Assembly (NCBI GenBank): GCA_963832835.1
Contig: CAWHVD010000001.1
Location: 1,302,001-1,366,000, forward strand
Direction: 5' to 3'
Origin: CAVPKN01 sp963832835
GTDB lineage: Bacteria; Chlamydiota; Chlamydiia; Chlamydiales; JAAKFR01
DNA: 64,000 nt
Each line of letters opens with the position of its first letter. Positions within the stretch are counted from its first letter, which is position 1. A model generated the notes under the pieces. It did not search any database and had not been told where the DNA came from. It saw only the letters and a list, made by a program, of their open reading frames with translations. Below are positions 9,401 to 16,784 of the stretch, piece by piece. A program made the translations under genes and the position numbers.

Positions 9401-11798
9401 TCTCCATTGCTTTGACATTTTCTTTGGAATCCTCCCACATGCAACCGGTAAGCAGACTGATAACGGTATGAAAATGGGGTTTGTATCTGTGAGTTTGGAC
9501 AAAGCGACATTGTCTCTCCAGCGCATGTTTTTTATCACTTTTTGAGAGGCTGCTGATGTAACGAGCGACGCTATATTCTTGGTAGATGTGGTGAAGAAAG
9601 ACTACTTCACCTTCACCACGTGTATTGAGCAGACCTGTACTCATCAATTGTTGGTACTTGATATCTCGAAAACGTGGATTTGCCAATTCATTTTCGATTA
9701 GCACTTTTTCTATAACCTGCTTGGTGATGGGCATTCTATTTTCCAATCCTTCTAAAGCAATCTCTCCCAGAGTTTGGTAGAGAAGTACGCGCATTAAGGG
9801 AGGGTTCTCTTCCAGAGGCTTCCTTCCCTCCGTCGGCCTTTCCCTTTTTTGCTCCAGTATGAAGAGGCGATTTGTGCTGTTAGAAAGTAGGGAAGAGAGA
9901 GTTTGCGGCAATTCATTTTTTCCTTTTTGCCATAGATCGCAGAGGATCTGGAGTAGAAGGGGGGTTTGTGCAACATTAAGCAAGTGGCTATGAGAATGAA
10001 GCATAGTTAAAAATGCGTTTGCATTCTCACTTCTTGTAAGTGTAAAAAACTGTTTGGCGTAGGTGATAATTTGACTCTGATCAAAGCCTACATTTTCAAC
10101 AATCAAGTCAAAGGTACCTTGGATTTGATGGGTCTCTCCTGGTCTGGAGGTGAGTAGGCAATGTGTTTTGGAGATTGAAAAACATGTTTTGAGGTTTTCT
10201 TGCAAATCTGCGGAGGCTTCGTCCCAACCGTCAAAGATCAGTAGGATTTTTTCCGGATGCTCTTTTAATTCATTAAGGATCTCTTTGGCGTAAGCACTCT
10301 CAAAACATCTATCAGCAATGACTTTACTCAACCAACTGTTGGGATCTAGATCTGAGTAAGGATATTTTTTTATGAGAGTATTGAGATCGTGGAGTCTGAG
10401 GTGATACACAAAATCGAATTTCTCCCCAAAATGACCTTGTACAGCCCATCCATAGGCTATTTTCTTGCAGAGTGCACTTTTTCCCACACCTGCCCTTCCA
10501 AGAACTAAGACTCTTTTGATGGTCTTACTATCTCTATCTTTAAAGAGATCCTGGATATCTATGTTTTTTTTTGTTTCACAGATAGATGGCTTGATCTCAT
10601 ATTGATCGTGATTTTTTGTACGATCCACCTCCTTGTTGTGTGCTTTAGAGGTCTTAGAAATAACAGAGAGGTTTGTAGAAAAGCTCTCAATGGGTAAGGG
10701 TGTGTTGGTCAAAACCAGTAATAAATTAGCATAGTATGTCCGATAGCGATTCTTCAGTTGATCACCCCAATTTTTTTGACTCTCTTTATATCGCAACCTA
10801 AGCGTATCTAAGCGATGTGCTGCTTGCAGATGATCATGGATCGCATGAATGGGAACAGCGGTGTTACACTCTTCATGGTAGTCTGCAAGTTGGTTTTCTG
10901 GAGGCAGCCTTAGGTTTAAGAAATCGAGGGCCCACTTTTTGGGAGAGGGGTGTCTAGTCCCGATGAGTCTAAAAAGAGAGGCCATTTTTCCTTTGTGAAA
11001 ATACTGCCCTTTGTGCTCTCCTTTAGAAAAAACATAGAGTAGCGAGCCATCAACGGTTGCGCATCTACCCTTAAATTCTTTTTGCTCTAAAGTCAGTGTT
11101 CCCCCAATAAATTGAGTGCATGGAAAGAGTTCTTTAAGAAGTGCGCTCAGCATCTCTTCTTCCAGAAGCGCTTTATGAATGAGCGTGCAGGTTGCTCGAT
11201 GCAAGGCAAACAGATTGCCCTCATCATCTATGACAGGAGCTCCTGAAGATCCCGGCATAGTGGCAGTCGTGTAATGGATCGTGGTGCGTAGGGCTTCTTT
11301 GATATGATTCTCTCTGAAGGAAACTCTCTGGAAAGTAGTTTCTCTAGCAGGATCTAGAGGATGATGGATGATGTTAGCAGTGCCACCTTTTTGGGGGTTT
11401 GGCATATCAAAGATAGAGAAGGAAAGATAAGAAATCTCCGTGATTTTGGGGTGTGATTTAATAGAAACGATAGTGAAATCTAGGTTGTGCATCTTGGTAT
11501 GTTTAAAGCCTAGAGAATCGGGGGTGGCACTTGTATAAAACAAGTCATCAGGATCGAGCTCGACCCCTACTGCCTTCGATCTCTCGCTATGGAAAAAGAC
11601 AGCTTTGGCCTTTCGGGCGCTCTCAAGGCAATCCAGCACGTGATTATTGGTCATAATCAGATTTTTTCCGATTAAAAAGCCTGTTCCTCCCTTATCTGCT
11701 AAGACAATTTGACAGACCGCCTTGGTCCGTTCATTGAGTATAGAAAGGACTCTGGGATCAGAATATTTTCCTTGGTAGGAACTGGGATTAACAGCCAT
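6474..11798 (-). CDS. Trypsin-like protease-NACHT-HEAT repeat protein with C-terminal CaaX-like motif
   Basis: This 1774-residue multidomain protein opens with a trypsin-fold protease (about residues 20-230): His53 in MTNNHVLD, Asp107 in HNLDFTIV and Ser185 in MPGSSGAPV. After a linker comes a NACHT NTPase, with Walker A GRAGVGKS at 434-441, Walker B ILLIFDGWDE at 518-527 and the sensor-like LLTSRPGE. A helical region follows, then about twenty HEAT-like repeats from roughly 880 to 1700. The protein ends EEETCLIM, matching a eukaryotic CaaX prenylation box. Protease-NACHT-solenoid architecture is known from bacterial conflict (bNACHT/NLR-like) proteins, where the solenoid senses, NACHT oligomerises and the N-terminal domain acts. 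The CaaX end suggests instead, or in addition, delivery to host membranes. It probably forms an operon with the Inc-like gene 44 bases upstream. Confidence 0.88.
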   Translation of the reverse strand: MAVNPSSYQGKYSDPRVLSILNERTKAVCQIVLADKGGTGFLIGKNLIMTNNHVLDCLESARKAKAVFFHSERSKAVGVELDPDDLFYTSATPDSLGFKHTKMHNLDFTIVSIKSHPKITEISYLSFSIFDMPNPQKGGTANIIHHPLDPARETTFQRVSFRENHIKEALRTTIHYTTATMPGSSGAPVIDDEGNLFALHRATCTLIHKALLEEEMLSALLKELFPCTQFIGGTLTLEQKEFKGRCATVDGSLLYVFSKGEHKGQYFHKGKMASLFRLIGTRHPSPKKWALDFLNLRLPPENQLADYHEECNTAVPIHAIHDHLQAAHRLDTLRLRYKESQKNWGDQLKNRYRTYYANLLLVLTNTPLPIESFSTNLSVISKTSKAHNKEVDRTKNHDQYEIKPSICETKKNIDIQDLFKDRDSKTIKRVLVLGRAGVGKSALCKKIAYGWAVQGHFGEKFDFVYHLRLHDLNTLIKKYPYSDLDPNSWLSKVIADRCFESAYAKEILNELKEHPEKILLIFDGWDEASADLQENLKTCFSISKTHCLLTSRPGETHQIQGTFDLIVENVGFDQSQIITYAKQFFTLTRSENANAFLTMLHSHSHLLNVAQTPLLLQILCDLWQKGKNELPQTLSSLLSNSTNRLFILEQKRERPTEGRKPLEENPPLMRVLLYQTLGEIALEGLENRMPITKQVIEKVLIENELANPRFRDIKYQQLMSTGLLNTRGEGEVVFLHHIYQEYSVARYISSLSKSDKKHALERQCRFVQTHRYKPHFHTVISLLTGCMWEDSKENVKAMEMFFEWINGGHKDIVGSYQIELTLSCLVECRSEELERRIWEKYKIADFVDCVLGREGARDCLSRWMSLSGRVFTQVVDHIKNDDSQEKIMWFFKNLNHFLKLDHFLKTENVLPVLNLIQMGLSHKKQDVLWGASSCLLKLSSHVNEETLSQFLDWLQIFLAHEERDMRLTAIITLERVGSHLQGHLGTQILGRAQAALIDWIETALCEKHSFMVFGILEGLGSYVKEETITLILVQIQTALIGQTAHSNKGQCGHEAALERFYPHIKAEELTQTSPCPAKNGSQEVLGNCEPSKDHAPLEKPVETLGGFLEKVGIAILDWSQTPVGGKPILNWLSGLNAIKDLAPHVKEETVALILNPIQTTLVGLVQADSSQVNLRVLHHFFEIGNALSSYAKEEMLSPILGCIQTALGNKDQHAREAAVEVLGKLGIHAKEQTMFLLLGCIQTALGDKDQGVRYRAVEALRSIFPYVKERTAVLFLGWIQTALGDKDYFVRKTAVKVLGELAPHVKDETLTLFLNRIQIALVDKDQHVRKTAVKVLGELAPHVKDETLTLFLNRIQIALVDKDQHVREAAIMVLGELAPHVKDETLTLFLNRIQIALVDKDQHVREAAIMVLGKLAPHVKDETLTLFFSLIQTALDDQWVYGAVAEALRKLAPCVKEGASNQIIISCILTAFDRKGQDLRLAAVEVLGKLAPHLKEQVLIQILCWIQTALDHKDYWVRKTAVEVLGKLAPHLKEQALIQILCWIQTALDDKDKWVCQAAAEAFRELAPCVKESALDQILRCTKITLDHKDYWVRKAAVEVLGKLTPSLIERSFALILSSIQTALDDKDYWVREAAVEVLGELAPHLKEETLILFLDCIQMALHDEHKRVKEDTVKILLCLSNKFLLSVFCSQTLYYLEFQSIIFDHFINQSIPLYLAKNDQRFFLHINDMYYTEISFKQFTSLSHLCTAHLTNKWIDLGKGKMARQEEETCLIM
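7531..7986 (-). repeat. 114-base tandem repeats inside the HEAT solenoid
   Basis: Four units with a period of exactly 114 bases (38 codons) are nearly identical at DNA level; the marker GTTTCGTCTTTTACATGGGG recurs at 7531, 7645, 7759 and 7873. Each encodes one HEAT unit of the type DETLTLFLNRIQIALVDKDQ. The outer HEAT units of the same protein are much more diverged. This points to recent duplication or conversion within the gene. Confidence 0.9.
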
Positions 11799-11842
11799 GT
11801 GTGGTACTCAGGAGGTTTACAAGTTGCATAAGGATTTCCCAA

Positions 11843-12541
11843 TTAGCGAGAGTGATCATAGTGCGATATAGCGCCTCCATAGGCTGATAAAGCACCTGTA
11901 AGACCATCTTGTCCATCATCATATTGAGTTGCTTTTTTTGGTATTTCAGACCTAAATTCTGGATAAGCCTGCGCAAATGCATCAAGCTCATCCCAAGCAA
12001 CGTCAATAATCGTTTGAACCCTTTTGCCGCATCCAGCGGTTCTTGCAACAATGCTATCATATCTTGAAATTAGTATATCAAAATGGGCTCTTGCCTCTTC
12101 TTGCGTATATTGGATGGGCACTTGTTTATTTTGATTGGGTGCGGAAGACCTATTGGCTGCTTTGCAAGTACCACAGTAGCGCATCAAACCATAAACAGCT
12201 GTTAACACACCCGATCCCAAGATAATTCCACCGATTACCTTTCCCCCAACCCCCAGCCCGCTCATAGCATTTACACCATTTGGCAAGACTTGTGAGGATG
12301 CAAATAGCAGAAACATTCCTCCTAAAGACCCTATAACTCCAATAGCAATACAGGCAATGGCATTCCGTCTATGACGTGCTTTCAGAAGATGAGCTTCATT
12401 TACTTTCCATGTATAGGTGGGGTTAACTTCATAAGGAAAATATGTTTCATAGCATGCGTTCATGCTAATTATTATAGCAACTGCTATTAAGATTTCATTA
12501 ATAATAAAAAAAGATGAGATCTCACGTGCCACATTTGTCAC
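11843..12541 (-). CDS. Inc-like protein with hydrophobic segments, unknown function
   Basis: The 232-residue protein starts at GTG 12541. It has a hydrophobic segment near the N-terminus (about 12-27), then a close pair (about 62-83 and 96-118) rich in Gly, Ile and Val, and a soluble C-terminal half with short helices. The pair resembles the bilobed motif of chlamydial Inc proteins. No enzymatic motif is visible. Its stop is 44 bases before the start of the protease-NACHT gene on the same strand, so the two are probably co-expressed. The function is unknown; a membrane partner or anchor of the NACHT protein is possible but unproven. Confidence 0.65.
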   Translation of the reverse strand: MTNVAREISSFFIINEILIAVAIIISMNACYETYFPYEVNPTYTWKVNEAHLLKARHRRNAIACIAIGVIGSLGGMFLLFASSQVLPNGVNAMSGLGVGGKVIGGIILGSGVLTAVYGLMRYCGTCKAANRSSAPNQNKQVPIQYTQEEARAHFDILISRYDSIVARTAGCGKRVQTIIDVAWDELDAFAQAYPEFRSEIPKKATQYDDGQDGLTGALSAYGGAISHYDHSR

Positions 12542-12556
12542 AGCCCTGTGCCTGCT

Positions 12557-12670
12557 TTATTTTTTATCACTTTTACACCCATGGTGTTGTCCTGGGCAAG
12601 CGCAGTTGCAGCCACATCGGGCTGCTAATCCACAAGAGCCACAGTTGCAATTTAGGAGCAGGGGTTGCAT
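12557..12670 (-). CDS. Possible cysteine-rich, metallothionein-like small protein
   Basis: A 37-codon ATG-to-TAA frame encodes a peptide with eight cysteines in the spacing of metal-binding peptides: C-x-C-xx-C-x5-C-x-C-x-C-x-C-x6-C, plus HH near the end (PGQHHGC). The short hydrophobic start MQPLLL is followed directly by the cysteine cluster. It lies on the same strand as the Inc-like gene, 15 bases upstream of it, and is divergent from nfeD. I see no good ribosome binding site, and the frame is short enough to arise by chance, so the regular cysteine pattern is the only support. It would fit a metallothionein-like metal chelator. Confidence 0.4.
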   Translation of the reverse strand: MQPLLLNCNCGSCGLAARCGCNCACPGQHHGCKSDKK

Positions 12671-12681
12671 GATGAGGGGCT

Positions 12682-14232
12682 ATGCGCTATCTCTTCCTAT
12701 GGATGTTTGTATGTTCTTTAGTTTTTGCAGACGATAGTCTAGATCAAAGTTTACGCGAGCACATCCACTATGATGCACAGGGGCCCAATCAGGTGGGATA
12801 TCTGTACATCGGCGGGCATGAGGATCAGATTTCACAGGGCACCTATATTTATGTGAAAAATGCTCTGGAATACTTTAAGAATACGGTTCATCCGGCATTT
12901 ATTATCTTGGAGCTCGATACTCCGGGTGGGCAGGTGTTTCCGGCGCAGAAAATTTCCGATGCACTAAAAGAGATGGATACCAATTTTGATATCCCTGTGG
13001 TGGCTTTCATCAACAACTGGGCGATGTCTGCAGGTGCCATGCTAGCTTATTCATGCCGTTACATTGTGACAGTTAAAGATGGTAGCATGGGAGCTGCCAA
13101 GCCTGTGACGACAACAGGGGAGGCCACATCTGAGAAAGTGAATTCTGCCATCCGCACCGACTTTGCAGGAAGAGCCGGTTTTTTTGACCGCAATGGGTTG
13201 GTTGCCGAAGCGATGGTCGATCCCGATATTGTGTTGGTGGTTCGAGATAAGAAGATTGTGGAGCTGGGGAGTGATGATCAAATCTTACCCACCGATACCG
13301 TGATCAGTCGCAAAGGAAAATTGGTTACCCTCAACTCTGAGCAGATGGTTGATTTAGGTGTCGCTAACTTGCGCCTTCTGCCTCATAAGCTTGCTGAAAT
13401 CACCGAACAAGAAAAGGCGGCAGGTGAGTGGCCAGCAGCTAAGATGCTGTTATTCACTTATCCTTTTTTTGAGCAGATTCCTGGAGCTGTGATCAAAGCC
13501 TATCAGATGGATTGGAAGACCCGCTTTTTCACATTCCTATCCAATCCCGTGGTGAGTTCGCTGTTATTGTTGGGGCTGATCATCGGGTTTTATATCGAAA
13601 TTAGCACGCCCGGATTTGGGGTGGCGGGAGGGATTGCAGTGATCTGCCTCTCCTTAATCATTCTTGCGAATTTTGCGCTCCAAGCCTCCGGGTGGCTCGA
13701 ATTGATTTTCCTGGTAGTGGGCGTGGGTTTGATTCTGTTTGAGCTCTTTGTTATCCCGGGTTTTGGTGTGGCAGGAGTAATCGGGATCGTGCTTACACTT
13801 GTGGGTCTTTTCGGATTGCTTTTGCCCGGCCTCAAGGAGGTTCACTTTGATTTTGATACCGGCACATTAAACGCCGCAGGACAGTATGTTCTAGAGCGGT
13901 TGGCTTGGCTTTCGGGTGCAGTGATTCTCGGGGTTGTGGTGATGGCCTTTTTGGCACGTTACATTGTGCCTCGCTTGAGCCTGTTCTCACCTCTTGTCCA
14001 TCATGGATCGCAGGAGGCAGGTAAAGGGTATGTTGCGGGTCATGCTGCAGAAAACTTGCCTCCGATCGGATCAGAAGGGATTGTGGTTTCCCCTTTGCGT
14101 ACAGCCGGGAAGGTAGAAATTGAGGGTACGATCTACGATGCGGTCAGTAGTGGAAGTTTTATCGACAAGGGTGAAAAAATCCAAGTGATCGGAATTGAAG
14201 GGAGCAAAATCATTGTGGAGGAACGGGCATGA
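12682..14232 (+). CDS. nfeD: NfeD-family membrane serine protease (long form)
   Basis: The 516-residue protein has a signal peptide (ending near VFADDS), a ClpP/SppA-like protease domain (about 35-220), four or five membrane helices (about 293-425) and a small C-terminal OB-fold NfeD domain (about 445-515; GSEGIVVSPLRTAGKVEIEG). The catalytic serine is Ser116 in NNWAMSAGAML, and LELDTPGGQVF is the oxyanion-side motif. Long NfeD proteins cleave hydrophobic stretches of membrane proteins such as stomatin relatives and are typically encoded beside a flotillin or stomatin gene, as here. GAGGGGC precedes the start. It overlaps the next gene by four bases (ATGA). Confidence 0.9.
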   Translation: MRYLFLWMFVCSLVFADDSLDQSLREHIHYDAQGPNQVGYLYIGGHEDQISQGTYIYVKNALEYFKNTVHPAFIILELDTPGGQVFPAQKISDALKEMDTNFDIPVVAFINNWAMSAGAMLAYSCRYIVTVKDGSMGAAKPVTTTGEATSEKVNSAIRTDFAGRAGFFDRNGLVAEAMVDPDIVLVVRDKKIVELGSDDQILPTDTVISRKGKLVTLNSEQMVDLGVANLRLLPHKLAEITEQEKAAGEWPAAKMLLFTYPFFEQIPGAVIKAYQMDWKTRFFTFLSNPVVSSLLLLGLIIGFYIEISTPGFGVAGGIAVICLSLIILANFALQASGWLELIFLVVGVGLILFELFVIPGFGVAGVIGIVLTLVGLFGLLLPGLKEVHFDFDTGTLNAAGQYVLERLAWLSGAVILGVVVMAFLARYIVPRLSLFSPLVHHGSQEAGKGYVAGHAAENLPPIGSEGIVVSPLRTAGKVEIEGTIYDAVSSGSFIDKGEKIQVIGIEGSKIIVEERA

Positions 14233-14696
14233 GTTGGATACCTTTCATCCTATTAGCAATTGGTTTACTGCTCCTCTTTCTTGAGTTTTTTTTCCCGGGA
14301 GGAATTTTGGCTGTCATTGCGGGTGGGTCAATCCTGGCTAGCATCGTTTTGTTTGCTTTAGAGACTCAATCGTTTTTATGGACTTCTTTGTACATACTGG
14401 GAGTGGTTATCTTTGTTGCCGTGCTGATCAAGTTGACCATGCGCCGGATCCTCAAAGGGAAATTCAAAGGGATTTTCCAAAATGATGACCAAAGTGGCTA
14501 TGTGGCCTCCTTCTATGATAAAGAAATGATTGGGAAGAGGGGAGAAACTCTTTCGGATTTAAAACCATCCGGGCATATCTTGGTGGAAGGGAAAAGGTAC
14601 CAGGCTGTTTTAAAGTCTGGTTACCTGGAGAAAGGGTCTCCCATCGAAGTGATTGGTGGAGAAGGTGCTCATCTAATAGTTAAGGAAATCAAATGA
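14229..14696 (+). CDS. NfeD-like short membrane protein
   Basis: The 155-residue protein has two or three N-terminal helices (WIPFILLAIGLLLLFLEFF, then a second hydrophobic block to about residue 75) and a C-terminal OB-fold (about 95-155; GKRGETLSDLKPSGHILVEG). It lacks the protease domain of the long form. Short NfeD proteins are thought to help flotillin-like scaffolds assemble. It overlaps both the upstream nfeD and the downstream floA by four bases, so the three genes are translated as a unit. Confidence 0.88.
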   Translation: MSWIPFILLAIGLLLLFLEFFFPGGILAVIAGGSILASIVLFALETQSFLWTSLYILGVVIFVAVLIKLTMRRILKGKFKGIFQNDDQSGYVASFYDKEMIGKRGETLSDLKPSGHILVEGKRYQAVLKSGYLEKGSPIEVIGGEGAHLIVKEIK

Positions 14697-15730
14697 TGGT
14701 TATAGCGCAGTTTTCTGTAGAAATTTACGTTTTATTGTTTGCACTCGCAATTGTGGGGATTTTCATCCTAGGAGTTGTGGGTAAATTCATCAGCCTGTGG
14801 TTCCAGGCGATTGTCTCAGGCACACCTATCGGTTTGTTTAATATCATTGGGATGAGTTTGCGCAAAATCCCGCCGCGCATCATCGTCAATGCCCGCATCA
14901 ATTCCTACAAAGCGGGTTTGAAACAGATCGAAGTGAATGATTTGGAGACCCACTATCTTGCGGGAGGACGTGTTTTAGAAGTAGTGGCAGCAATGATTGC
15001 GGCCGACAAAGCGAACATCCCTCTTACTTGGAAGCAGGCGACTGCGATCGACTTGGCGGGACGCAATATCCTCGATGCTGTGCGTACTTCAGTGAATCCT
15101 AAAGTGATTGACTGTCCAGGAAAAGGTCAAGGCGACTTTATCGTGGGTGTGGCTAAAGATGGGGTCCAATTGCTTTGCCGCGCTCGGGTCACTGTGCGGA
15201 CTAACATCGCTCAACTGGTTGGGGGCGCTACCGAAGAGACCATTGTTGCTCGTGTGGGTGAGGGGATTGTGAATGCCATAGGTACTGCTGACACAAACCA
15301 AGACGTTTTGGGAAACCCGCAGCGTATTTCAAAGCTCGTTCTTGAAAAAGGACTCGATTCGCAAACAGCATTTGAAATTTTGTCGATCGACATTGCCTAC
15401 ATCACGGTCGGAGAAAACATAGGTGCACGTCTGCGCGCCGATCGGGCAGAGTCCGATAAACGGATTGCTCAGGCCAAAGCCGAAGAAAGACGGGCTATGG
15501 CCGTTGCCTATGAGACGGAAAATCGGGCCAAGGTCGAAGAGATGCGCGCCCGCTTTGTAGAAGCAGAGGCTCAGATTCCTTTGGCGATCGCTGAAGCGCT
15601 TAAGAAGGGGAATCTAGGTTATATGGATTACCTGAGATTAAAGAATGTCCAAGCCGATACGAAAATGCGCGAGGCGATTGCCCGTCCTGAAGATGAAACC
15701 TATCATGATCCGAATACCAAGGGTGGCTAA
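14693..15730 (+). CDS. floA: Flotillin-like protein FloA (SPFH family)
   Basis: This 345-residue protein matches the FloA/YqfA family over its whole length. It has one N-terminal membrane segment (about 8-30), the signature GTPIGLFNIIGMSLRKIPPR, the SPFH-domain stretch INSYKAGLKQIEVNDLE THYLAGG (broken here), VDCPGKGQGDFIVGVAKDG-like residues, and a helical tail rich in Ala, Glu and Arg (about 240-320). Flotillins form oligomeric membrane microdomains that gather signalling and secretion proteins. The order long NfeD-short NfeD-FloA mirrors the partnership seen in Bacillus and elsewhere. Two ATG codons are adjacent at the start (14693 and 14696). Confidence 0.93.
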   Translation: MMVIAQFSVEIYVLLFALAIVGIFILGVVGKFISLWFQAIVSGTPIGLFNIIGMSLRKIPPRIIVNARINSYKAGLKQIEVNDLETHYLAGGRVLEVVAAMIAADKANIPLTWKQATAIDLAGRNILDAVRTSVNPKVIDCPGKGQGDFIVGVAKDGVQLLCRARVTVRTNIAQLVGGATEETIVARVGEGIVNAIGTADTNQDVLGNPQRISKLVLEKGLDSQTAFEILSIDIAYITVGENIGARLRADRAESDKRIAQAKAEERRAMAVAYETENRAKVEEMRARFVEAEAQIPLAIAEALKKGNLGYMDYLRLKNVQADTKMREAIARPEDETYHDPNTKGG

Positions 15731-15733
15731 AAA

Positions 15734-16096
15734 GTGAAGTGGAATGACATCCTAGGGTTTCTCATAGTGTTATTTATCTTTTTGCTGCCCTTGCTACGCA
15801 AGACCTTTGCCGCTCGCCATCAGAAACAAGAAGATCACTTACGCCAGGAAGAAGTAGCCGAAGAGGAATTTTCTCCTCCTTTAACGCCATTTGCTCAACC
15901 CACTCCCATGGTGCCTAGGACGGAGGAAGAAAGGTTCGAGTTTCATAGTCGCTTAGAAGCTAAAAAAAAGAAAAAAAAGCATCTCAGATCAGCAACAGAT
16001 CCTTTGTCTACTGCCTTGAAGGGTAAGATGCCGTTGCAAGCGATGATGCTTGCCTCCCAAATTCTCGGAGAACCCAAAAGTTTGCAAGATGACTGA
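15734..16096 (+). CDS. Small single-pass membrane protein in the floA operon
   Basis: The 120-residue protein starts at GTG 15734, three bases after the floA stop. One membrane helix (about 5-22, ILGFLIVLFIFLLPLL) is followed by a charged, Glu-rich and then Lys-rich cytoplasmic tail (EEVAEEEF, KKKKKKHLRS). I know no family for it. Its place directly after floA, and its overlap of 8 bases with the next gene, suggest an accessory subunit of the NfeD/flotillin membrane system. The role is inferred from context only. Confidence 0.65.
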   Translation: MKWNDILGFLIVLFIFLLPLLRKTFAARHQKQEDHLRQEEVAEEEFSPPLTPFAQPTPMVPRTEEERFEFHSRLEAKKKKKKHLRSATDPLSTALKGKMPLQAMMLASQILGEPKSLQDD

Positions 16097-16784
16097 TAAG
16101 TTGAGGCTTGAAAAGAACCTAAAGAGTGTGAGGGAAGGTATCCATCAAGCAGCAACCCGAGCGGGGCGGGATCCACAAGAAATTACCCTTATTGTAGTAT
16201 CTAAAGGGCAATCTGTCGATAAAATCCACGCTCTCTATTCTTTGGGTATACGCGATTTTGCTGAAAACCGCGTGACAGAAGCGCTCGAAAAAATGGAGCA
16301 GCTCCCCTCCGATATTCGTTGGCATTTTATTGGGAAACTGCAAAAAAATAAAATATCCAAAGTATTAGCTCGTTTTGCTTTGATCCATTCGATTGACACA
16401 CCAGAGCTTGCCAAGAAAATTTCGGAGGCGAGCCTGAAGATACAAGTATGCACGCACGTGCTGATACAAGCTAACACCTCAGGAGAGGCAACAAAGGGGG
16501 GGCTTCCCCCAAGTGAATGGGAAGCCCACTATCCTGACATGTTGTCATATGAAGGAATTGAGATTCATGGTTTGATGACAATCGCACCTTTAGCCGGCGG
16601 TGAAGCCGTAGTTCGGCACTGCTTTTCCGAGCTCAGGTGCCTGGCACAAAGACTTCAAGAAAGGGGAGGGAAGTTGACAACTTTGTCGATGGGGATGAGC
16701 CAAGATTTTTTGCTAGCCATTCAGGAGGGAGCGACACTTGTTCGCATTGGGGCGGCACTTTTCAGGGGTGCACATGAAAGTTAG
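16089..16784 (+). CDS. yggS: YggS/PROSC-family PLP homeostasis protein
   Basis: This 231-residue single-domain fold-type III PLP protein binds PLP through the lysine of LIVVSKGQ and shows FAENRVTEALEKM, WHFIGKLQKNK, IHSIDTPELAKKI, GLMTIAPL and the closing LSMGMSQDFLLAIQEGATLV, all family landmarks. It buffers cellular PLP and affects amino acid and oxo-acid metabolism rather than catalysing a known reaction. ATG 16089 was chosen because an earlier frame start at 16050 adds residues not found in the family and lies inside the upstream gene. It overlaps the next gene by 11 bases. Confidence 0.93.
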   Translation: MTDKLRLEKNLKSVREGIHQAATRAGRDPQEITLIVVSKGQSVDKIHALYSLGIRDFAENRVTEALEKMEQLPSDIRWHFIGKLQKNKISKVLARFALIHSIDTPELAKKISEASLKIQVCTHVLIQANTSGEATKGGLPPSEWEAHYPDMLSYEGIEIHGLMTIAPLAGGEAVVRHCFSELRCLAQRLQERGGKLTTLSMGMSQDFLLAIQEGATLVRIGAALFRGAHES

